From: Shewanella yunxiaonensis
Lineage (GTDB): Bacteria > Pseudomonadota > Gammaproteobacteria > Enterobacterales > Shewanellaceae
DNA: 64,000 nt
Reading direction: 5' to 3'
Assembly (NCBI RefSeq): GCF_018223345.1
Contig: NZ_CP073587.1
Location: 2,453,001 to 2,517,000 of the forward strand
The notes below the pieces were generated by a model. The model was given only the letters and a program-made list of their open reading frames with translations. It searched no databases and was not told the DNA's origin. A program made the position numbers and the translations under genes. Below, one piece after another: positions 58,419-64,000 of this stretch (the stretch's first letter is position 1; each line of letters begins with the position of its first letter).

Positions 58419-58871
58419 ATGAAAAGTAAAATCCCGGTGGTTATTGGTACCCTGTTTTTGGCGTATATGGCATTTGTTGCGGTGATTGTGCTGGTGTACG
58501 AACCTAATCCAGACGATATGAGTTGGGAAGATCGTCAGGCGTATAATCAAGAAAAACTCACCGAAATAAAATTGGGACAATCTGGCGAAGAAATTATCAC
58601 CATGATGGGACGTCCTGATTTTAGCGAAGCCAAACTCAGCCAAGGTCAAGCACTCAACATCCTGTTTTATAGAACACATCAGACTAAACCCGATGGTGCA
58701 ACCACCAAGGATGAATGTACACCGCTGCTGTTTCGCAATGATCGTTTAATTGCATGGGGTGAAGACACCTATCAGCAATATCTAAAATCAGCGACAGATA
58801 CAGACAATAACGCGCTCACAAACGGCCACAGCGAAGCCACTAATAACGGCAGCCAACAGTTGTCAAAGTAA
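58419..58871 (+). CDS. DUF3192 family membrane-anchored protein
   Basis: A 150-residue protein of unknown function. An N-terminal membrane anchor (VVIGTLFLAYMAFVAVIVLVY, about residues 6-26) is followed by a small domain with LTEIKLGQSGEEIITMMGRPDFSEAKLSQGQALNILFYRTHQ, which looks like the SmpA/BamE-like fold of DUF3192. A low-complexity polar tail ends the protein. A ribosome site TAAGGA precedes the ATG. Confidence 0.8.
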   Translation: MKSKIPVVIGTLFLAYMAFVAVIVLVYEPNPDDMSWEDRQAYNQEKLTEIKLGQSGEEIITMMGRPDFSEAKLSQGQALNILFYRTHQTKPDGATTKDECTPLLFRNDRLIAWGEDTYQQYLKSATDTDNNALTNGHSEATNNGSQQLSK

Positions 58872-58877
58872 ACGCTC

Positions 58878-58900
58878 ACCACTTCCATAGGAAGTGGTTT
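58878..58900 (+). terminator. Possible terminator after the DUF3192 gene
   Basis: ACCACTTCC and GGAAGTGGT form a 9-bp stem with a three-base loop ATA, followed by TTAAATTT. It starts 6 bp after the DUF3192 stop. Confidence 0.6.
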
Positions 58901-58911
58901 AAATTTGATAA

Positions 58912-58937
58912 GAAAAAGGGGCAACCGCCCCTTTTTT
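58912..58937. terminator. Bidirectional terminator between DUF3192 and S9 genes
   Basis: AAAAAGGGGC and GCCCCTTTTT pair around an AACC loop, with A and T runs on both sides. On the minus strand the stem begins right after the S9 peptidase stop codon. Confidence 0.9.
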
Positions 58938-61774
58938 CACTCTTCTTTCGCTGGTTCCCGATAGGGTTCGCCGTGCATCATCCATTCAGGCGCCTGCCGC
59001 CCTTTCAGATAATGATCGAAAAACTGCTTCATTCTGATGGTGTAATCCAGCTTATTGGGATACTTCTTCAAATGATGAGGTTCATCATTATACTGCAGCA
59101 TAATCACTTCTTTACCCGCACGGCGCATCGCCAGATACAGCTCAATCCCCTGCTCCCAAGGTACCGCGTCATCGCGATCACCGAACATGATTAACAATGG
59201 GGTATGAATTCGGTCAACGTAAAATACCGGCGAGTTTTCGATATATTTCTGCGGTGCCTGCATCAAACTTTCGCCAATACGGCTCTGCCCGGCTTCGTAT
59301 TGGAACTGACGGGCAAGCCCGGTGCCTAACCGGATGCCACTGTAGGCACTGGTCATGTTGCTTACCGGTGCTCCCGCCACGGCAGCTTTGAAAATATTCG
59401 TTTGCGTGATATCAAATGCGGTCTGATAACCACTCCAGGAATGGCCCTGTAAACCGATAGCATCAGGATCAGCAATTCCCAGTTCAATCAGCTTTTGTAC
59501 GCCAGCGGTCAAGGCTTTAACAGAGCTACTACCGGGGTAGCCAATTTCAAAGCGAATATCGGGCAGGAAAATCACATAATCATCTGCGCTATACCAGGCA
59601 AAATTGGGGCGGTGATTGATTTTCATATCCGGGAAGGCAAACAAGCGATCGCTCATAAAGCGGTAGTAGTAAACCATCACCGGGTAACGCTTTCCCTTCT
59701 GATAATGAGGTGGCTTGATTACCACGCCATCCAGCAGACGACCATCACCATCGCGCCAATGCACCAATTCCGCTTTACCCCAAGGCAAGTTCTGCCGCTG
59801 CTGATCCAGCTCGGTTTGCCTTATGGCCTTGGCCGGTTCCAGCACATCTGCGGTATAAAGATCCGGGAACAGATCATAACGCTGTTGACTAAACACCATC
59901 TTATGGGCGTTATTGGCCCGAGCGAGCACTTGCAGTTTTGCTGGCGCATTCAGCAGTGATGTAACGCCAGCCTTACCAATCTGGGCGCGATAAAAAGCAT
60001 CAGCTTTGGTGCGTTCACTGTAACCCTGCAGCAATATCGCCGCACCGTCAGCAATTGTCGGTTGGAAGGCCTTATCCGGTTGCGGAGTCGCTTCAACACG
60101 AAAACTGATGTGCTGCTTACGGCCTTCGCCATCCGTTAACATGAAACCGTTATGGCTGGTGGTATCAAACTGCCAGATATCATATTTGTCGTACACCAGA
60201 ATGGCAGAGTCATCTGCCAGCCAGGGGCCAAATCCGTAACCTGGAGCGACTGAAGGATAATCATGATCTTCATTGGCAAATGGGGTTTTAATGCTAGCCG
60301 TTAGCGATAGTTTGCGACCTTCTGCAATGTCATATAGGAAGATCTGACCTTGTTGATACCAGGCAAGATATTGGCCGTTTGGCGAATATGTTGGTTCACT
60401 GTCACTGGGTTGCTGCGTCAGCACCATTGTTTTGTGGCCAGTATTCATATCCACCAGATAAAAATCTCGGTAAAAGCCCGCCCAGGTAATCATCTTGCGA
60501 TAGGGAATATCCGAACTCGCCAGCAAAAAGCGCTTATGCTCAGATAATGTCACATCTGGCACTTGCGTATCGGCCAGTTGCACCACACTGCCCGATTGTA
60601 CATGTAACACCGCCAGATAAGTGCGCTTCAGTTCTTTGGGATATTGTTTGATTTCGTTAGGCTTGATCAGCGGATCATCGCCGTGCCAGATATTGAGCCC
60701 GCGTTGCTCAGTGATTAGTTGCTCGTTGTAAAGATCCGCTTCGTTTTCAACTTTAGGTAGATGAAATTGCTGACTGATCTGCGGTACCCGTCCGAAAAAC
60801 AGCCGCTGACCATCGGCAGAGAACTGCAATTGGCTATAGCGGTTCAGTAGCCAGCCATCAGTATCTTTAGTCGCTTCCTGAACTGTTGAAAATTTGCCGG
60901 TATCAAGGCTATACAGTGCTAAACGATAAGGCCGTTCGGCAGCCACAACCAATGCGTTGCCTGCAGTATACGCCAGATGCTTGGCATCTCGGCTCAGCGC
61001 GACCGCACCTATCTGTTCGGTTTTGCTGCTCACCAGTTCCGCCTGGTTAAAACTGTCAAGTCGCACCAGCAGCAGTTTATGTAGTGCTGTGGCGCTATCG
61101 TTCTGAGCCAATGTCAGATAACGGCTGTCGTAGGAAAAACGCCAGTCAGTGATATGGTCAAATTGCAGTGATTTGCCGCTGGCAAGATTAACCACGGTAA
61201 ATTGCGTTCCGGCATCATCCTTCGCAGTTTTCTTTGGCGACAATGCCTCTTTAGCACTTACGGTTGCACTATGGGTTTTATCTTCGGTGTCGGTTTTGGC
61301 CTCTTTGGTCTCAGCTTCATCGAACCATAAGGCGAGGTACTTGCCATTCTCGGAAAAGGCATGGGACTTAACCCGCTCAAAATGCTGAATCTCACCGCTC
61401 TGGTTATCTATCAGCGCCAGCCCCGCTTTTAACTTCTTGCGCGCTTTGGCGGAGGCTTGTTCTGTAGATAACAACGATGGTTTAACGGTAAACACGCTAT
61501 ATCGACCATTATTGCTGACCGATGGCTCTGAACCACCCGCAACCAGATACTGTTGTCCATCCGCTAACCATTTAACAAAACCCTGGCTATCACCGCGGTC
61601 CGGGGCGGTGCTGTACGCTAAGATCCGACCTTGCGGATCCAATACTTGTTCAGTTATCGACTGGAAGTGCATCACATCTTCCAACGTAAGATTATTCTTT
61701 GCCTGTGCGGCCAACGACAGGCCAGCAGTCAACAGCAATGAAGCAATAGTAGAAAACTTCAATGTCGTCCCCAT
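58937..61774 (-). CDS. Exported S9 family serine peptidase (prolyl oligopeptidase family)
   Basis: A 945-residue periplasmic peptidase with signal peptide (MGTTLKFSTIASLLLTAGLSLAAQA). The N-terminal two thirds is a TolB/WD40-like propeller with an inserted acidic, low-complexity loop (about 150-190). The alpha/beta hydrolase domain has catalytic Ser about 778 in GLQGHSWSGYQTA, Asp about 868 in MFGDRDDAVPWEQG, and His about 899 in NDEPHHLKKYPNKLDY. It likely cleaves peptides after uptake. It is longer than typical S9 members because of the propeller extension. Confidence 0.93.
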   Translation of the reverse strand: MGTTLKFSTIASLLLTAGLSLAAQAKNNLTLEDVMHFQSITEQVLDPQGRILAYSTAPDRGDSQGFVKWLADGQQYLVAGGSEPSVSNNGRYSVFTVKPSLLSTEQASAKARKKLKAGLALIDNQSGEIQHFERVKSHAFSENGKYLALWFDEAETKEAKTDTEDKTHSATVSAKEALSPKKTAKDDAGTQFTVVNLASGKSLQFDHITDWRFSYDSRYLTLAQNDSATALHKLLLVRLDSFNQAELVSSKTEQIGAVALSRDAKHLAYTAGNALVVAAERPYRLALYSLDTGKFSTVQEATKDTDGWLLNRYSQLQFSADGQRLFFGRVPQISQQFHLPKVENEADLYNEQLITEQRGLNIWHGDDPLIKPNEIKQYPKELKRTYLAVLHVQSGSVVQLADTQVPDVTLSEHKRFLLASSDIPYRKMITWAGFYRDFYLVDMNTGHKTMVLTQQPSDSEPTYSPNGQYLAWYQQGQIFLYDIAEGRKLSLTASIKTPFANEDHDYPSVAPGYGFGPWLADDSAILVYDKYDIWQFDTTSHNGFMLTDGEGRKQHISFRVEATPQPDKAFQPTIADGAAILLQGYSERTKADAFYRAQIGKAGVTSLLNAPAKLQVLARANNAHKMVFSQQRYDLFPDLYTADVLEPAKAIRQTELDQQRQNLPWGKAELVHWRDGDGRLLDGVVIKPPHYQKGKRYPVMVYYYRFMSDRLFAFPDMKINHRPNFAWYSADDYVIFLPDIRFEIGYPGSSSVKALTAGVQKLIELGIADPDAIGLQGHSWSGYQTAFDITQTNIFKAAVAGAPVSNMTSAYSGIRLGTGLARQFQYEAGQSRIGESLMQAPQKYIENSPVFYVDRIHTPLLIMFGDRDDAVPWEQGIELYLAMRRAGKEVIMLQYNDEPHHLKKYPNKLDYTIRMKQFFDHYLKGRQAPEWMMHGEPYREPAKEE

Positions 61775-62010
61775 ACGCTAAAGGATGGCAATCAAGGCGG
61801 CGTAACATCGCCAAACATTGGCCACCAAGTAAAAATTTTGTAACGTTTAGCCTACATAAAAAGGCGCTGTTTTGCTCACTAATTCCCTGTGAAAAGTGTT
61901 TAAAAGTGTTTAGAATAAAGGAGATCTATATCACAGAATTTTCTGACACAATCCGTGTTCATCATGCGGTTGTACTTTCGTCTATACGCTAACCCGTGGA
62001 AGGATTCTCC

Positions 62011-63018
62011 ATGCCAAAAAGAACCATAACCGTGATCCCCGGCGACGGGATCGGTCCAAGTATTATTGAGTCAGCTATACAGATTTTAGATAAAGCAGGA
62101 TGCGATTTTGAATATGAATTTGCCGATGCTGGCCTCGCAGCCTTGGAAAAGTACGGTGAATTGCTGCCACAGCGCACGCTGGATTTAATCGAAAAAAACC
62201 GTATCACGCTTAAAGGTCCGCTAACCACTCCTGTCGGCGAAGGCTTTACCTCCATCAACGTTACTCTGCGTAAAAAATTCAGTCTTTATGCCAATGTGCG
62301 TCCCGTGCTTTCATTTAAAGGCACCCAGGCACGCTATGAAAACATCGACATCATCACTGTACGTGAGAACACCGAAGGGATGTATTCGGGTTATGGGCAG
62401 AAAGTGTCTGAAGATGGCTCAACCGCTGAAGCCACCAGCATCATTACCCGTCAGGGCGCGGAACAGATCACTACCTTTGCTTATGAACTGGCACGCAAAG
62501 AAGGCCGGAAAAAAGTCACCATCGTGCATAAAGCCAATATCATGAAGTCGACTTCTGGCCTGTTCCTGAAAACTGCCCGTGAAATCAGTCAGCGTTATCC
62601 GGATATCATCACAGAGGAAATGATTGTTGACGCCACCTGTATGAAGCTGGTGATGAACCCTGAGAACTTCGATGTGATTGTTACCACTAACCTGTTTGGT
62701 GACATTCTCTCTGATCTGTGTGCGGGCTTAGTAGGTGGTCTGGGCATGGCCCCTGGGGCCAATATCGGTAAAAATGCCGCTATTTTTGAAGCTGTACATG
62801 GCAGTGCTCCTGATATCGCCGGGAAAAACCTTGCTAACCCCACCTCAGTCATTTTGGCTTCAGTACAGATGCTGGAATATCTGGGAATGTCGGATAAGGC
62901 AGCGCAGATCCGCAGCGCCGTTTCTGCAGTCATAGCAGAAGGTGATCGCACTACCCGTGATTTGGGTGGTAGCCATGGCACCACCGATTTTACACAAGCG
63001 GTACTGGATCGTCTGTAA
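62011..63018 (+). CDS. NAD-dependent isocitrate dehydrogenase
   Basis: A 335-residue enzyme of the short IDH/IMDH type, oxidising isocitrate to 2-oxoglutarate in the TCA cycle. Motifs are TVIPGDGIGPSIIESAIQIL, TSINVTLRKKFSLYANVRP, VRENTEGMYSGYG, VHKANIMKSTSGLFL, TNLFGDILSDLCAGLVGGLG and HGSAPDIAGKNLANPTS. The Asp in APDIAG occupies the place of the Lys-Tyr that binds the NADP phosphate in E. coli Icd, which indicates NAD. The Ser in TSIN fits the substrate-binding position. The ATG at 62011 follows GGAAGGA; a GTG at 61996 is less likely. Homoisocitrate or isopropylmalate dehydrogenases are related alternatives but the active-site pattern fits IDH. Confidence 0.9.
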   Translation: MPKRTITVIPGDGIGPSIIESAIQILDKAGCDFEYEFADAGLAALEKYGELLPQRTLDLIEKNRITLKGPLTTPVGEGFTSINVTLRKKFSLYANVRPVLSFKGTQARYENIDIITVRENTEGMYSGYGQKVSEDGSTAEATSIITRQGAEQITTFAYELARKEGRKKVTIVHKANIMKSTSGLFLKTAREISQRYPDIITEEMIVDATCMKLVMNPENFDVIVTTNLFGDILSDLCAGLVGGLGMAPGANIGKNAAIFEAVHGSAPDIAGKNLANPTSVILASVQMLEYLGMSDKAAQIRSAVSAVIAEGDRTTRDLGGSHGTTDFTQAVLDRL

Positions 63019-63035
63019 CACGCGATTATGGTTAA

Positions 63036-63062
63036 CAAGGGGGCTTCTAAGTCCCCTTTTTG
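63036..63062 (+). terminator. Terminator after isocitrate dehydrogenase
   Basis: AAGGGG and CCCCTT pair around GCTTCTAAGT, followed by a run of T. It lies about 18 bp after the stop codon. Confidence 0.75.
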
Positions 63063-63146
63063 TTATACAGATTTGTCACGTAGACTTGATCTCACCGACG
63101 CTGGCGCTCAAGATAAAAGTAGCAATCGCGAATTTAGGGAGTCAAC

Positions 63147-63500
63147 GTGTTTAAAGCCAGTCTTGCTCAGCTCCGCGGCAGCAAACAGACGGTTCTCGAA
63201 AAGGAACTCGCCAAGGAGCAATCCACCGCTCTCGGGAAAGCCGGTCGTCGCCTCACGGCTGCTTTAGAGGCCTATCAGTCAGATAAAGCCCATCAATTTA
63301 GACGCCATACAGAAGCATGGCATCATCAACAACTGACCGAAGCAGTATACAGTTTGATGGTTACCCGTGAATTTTTAGGCTTTGTGGACTGCAATATCGA
63401 ATGGATTTGTCAGCAATACCCACTGCCGCCCGCAGTATTGGAAAATCTGGTGCCTAAATCGCAAATGGAATATCTAGAGCGGGAGTGGCATTACCGCTAG
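63147..63500 (+). CDS. Small conserved-looking protein, unknown function
   Basis: A 117-residue soluble, basic and helical protein that I do not recognise. It starts with GTG at 63147 after GGGAG at 63137-63141. The sequence is rich in Lys/Gln/Arg (LRGSKQTVLEKELAKEQS), with a middle region RHTEAWHHQQLTEAVYSLMVTREFLGFVDCNIEWICQQYPLPP holding two Cys and several His/Trp. The good ribosome site and protein-like sequence support a real gene. It is convergent with rlmM, 19 bp between stops. Confidence 0.7.
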   Translation: MFKASLAQLRGSKQTVLEKELAKEQSTALGKAGRRLTAALEAYQSDKAHQFRRHTEAWHHQQLTEAVYSLMVTREFLGFVDCNIEWICQQYPLPPAVLENLVPKSQMEYLEREWHYR

Positions 63501-63519
63501 CTCCCGCTAATTTTGCCGC

Positions 63520-64000
63520 TTAAATGTGACTACCAGGACGTAAATACAGATGCACGGTCACTTCATCGCGGTCATGGTATAAGTGTTTGCAGCGTATTTG
63601 GAATCGATTAAAGCCATTTTCCTGCAGTACTTCCGCCATCCGCTGCAAAATCGTAGTCACTTCTTTATAGCGACTTTTCATCGGCAGTTTCAGGTTAAAG
63701 ATGGCCTCGTGGAACCAACCATTGATTGCCCAGTGTTCCATTAACTCAGCAACCCGCGACGGCTGTTCCACCATGTCGCATACCAGCCAATAGATATTCT
63801 TGCGCTTAGGTTCAAAGCGGAAACCGTCTTCCCGGTAATGAGTCACCTGCCCGGTCTGCATCAGACTGTCAGCCATTGGCCCATTATCCACTGCAGAAAC
63901 GAACATGCCTCGGCGTACCAGCTGATAAGTCCAACCACCAGGACAGGCGCCAAGATCTACAGCATTCATACCACTGTGCAACCGCGTTTCCTGCTCATGC
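63520..64000 (-). CDS. rlmM: 23S rRNA (cytidine(2498)-2'-O)-methyltransferase RlmM, C-terminal part (cut by window edge)
   Basis: The last 160 or so residues of RlmM (YgdE), a SAM-dependent ribose methyltransferase of 23S rRNA C2498. The Rossmann part has SAM motif [18 protein letters not shown], acidic [13 protein letters not shown] and catalytic-region segments [11 protein letters not shown] and [14 protein letters not shown] (K-D-K-type residues). The reading frame continues past 64000 upstream, so the N-terminal THUMP-like part is outside the window. Confidence 0.95.
   Translation of the reverse strand, partial: HEQETRLHSGMNAVDLGACPGGWTYQLVRRGMFVSAVDNGPMADSLMQTGQVTHYREDGFRFEPKRKNIYWLVCDMVEQPSRVAELMEHWAINGWFHEAIFNLKLPMKSRYKEVTTILQRMAEVLQENGFNRFQIRCKHLYHDRDEVTVHLYLRPGSHI

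Overview
The window is a gammaproteobacterial chromosome segment that most resembles Shewanella. This is an inference from gene content and order: recA-recX-alaS-csrA-tRNA beside mutS-rpoS-nlpD-pcm-surE-truD-ispF-ispD-ftsB-eno-pyrG-mazG-relA-rlmD-barA, then phoB-phoR-pstS with a porin and rdgC, an NAD-type isocitrate dehydrogenase, and several large exported peptidases. Most of it is core chromosome. One complete IS3-family insertion sequence is the only clear mobile element. I see no CRISPR array, prophage, defence cassette or rRNA operon.

Layout. 1-2.6 kb: 5' part of an exported tricorn/S41 peptidase gene, divergent from a SulP anion transporter, with a perfect CRP-type palindrome between them. 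2.8-5.6 kb: purE-purK followed by a membrane GAF-GGDEF protein with a degenerate signature. 5.6-11.5 kb (minus strand): two lipoproteins, gshA and a 953-residue M16 lipoprotein peptidase. 11.9-13.5 kb: a dicarboxylate/amino-acid:cation symporter and a 55-residue membrane protein. 13.5-14.1 kb: about 600 bp with no gene I can support. 14.1-20.3 kb (minus strand): seven tRNA genes (Ser-GCT, five Arg-ACG, Ser-GCT), csrA, alaS, recX, recA with a LexA box. The aspartokinase gene that usually lies between alaS and csrA in Vibrio and Shewanella is absent; a 21-bp perfect inverted repeat lies there instead.

20.5-38.4 kb: mutS on plus, then the IS between mutS and a terminator it once shared with rpoS, then a long minus-strand run: rpoS and nlpD, the surE/pcm/truD group, ispF, ispD, ftsB, eno, pyrG, mazG, relA and rlmD. 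38.4-43.8 kb: barA and a YjaG-like gene, convergent with recN, which has two LexA boxes. 43.8-49.1 kb: a LysR regulator, then pstS, phoR, phoB and a porin on the minus strand, with Pho-box repeats before pstS and, more weakly, before phoB. 49.4-58.9 kb: rdgC convergent with an M61 peptidase, a TPR protein with a decayed GGDEF-like C-terminus, an apparently active diguanylate cyclase, ppnN, xni and a DUF3192 protein. 58.9-64 kb: an S9 peptidase, isocitrate dehydrogenase, a small unknown protein and the 3' part of rlmM.

The window joins several global regulators: BarA (which in relatives feeds the Csr system), CsrA, RelA (ppGpp), RpoS, PhoBR, LexA-controlled repair genes and c-di-GMP-type proteins. 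I did not find a convincing undescribed system. The best leads are the gene-free 13.5-14.1 kb interval, the repeat at the missing lysC locus, the IS that separates mutS from its terminator, and the pairing of degenerate and intact GGDEF proteins.
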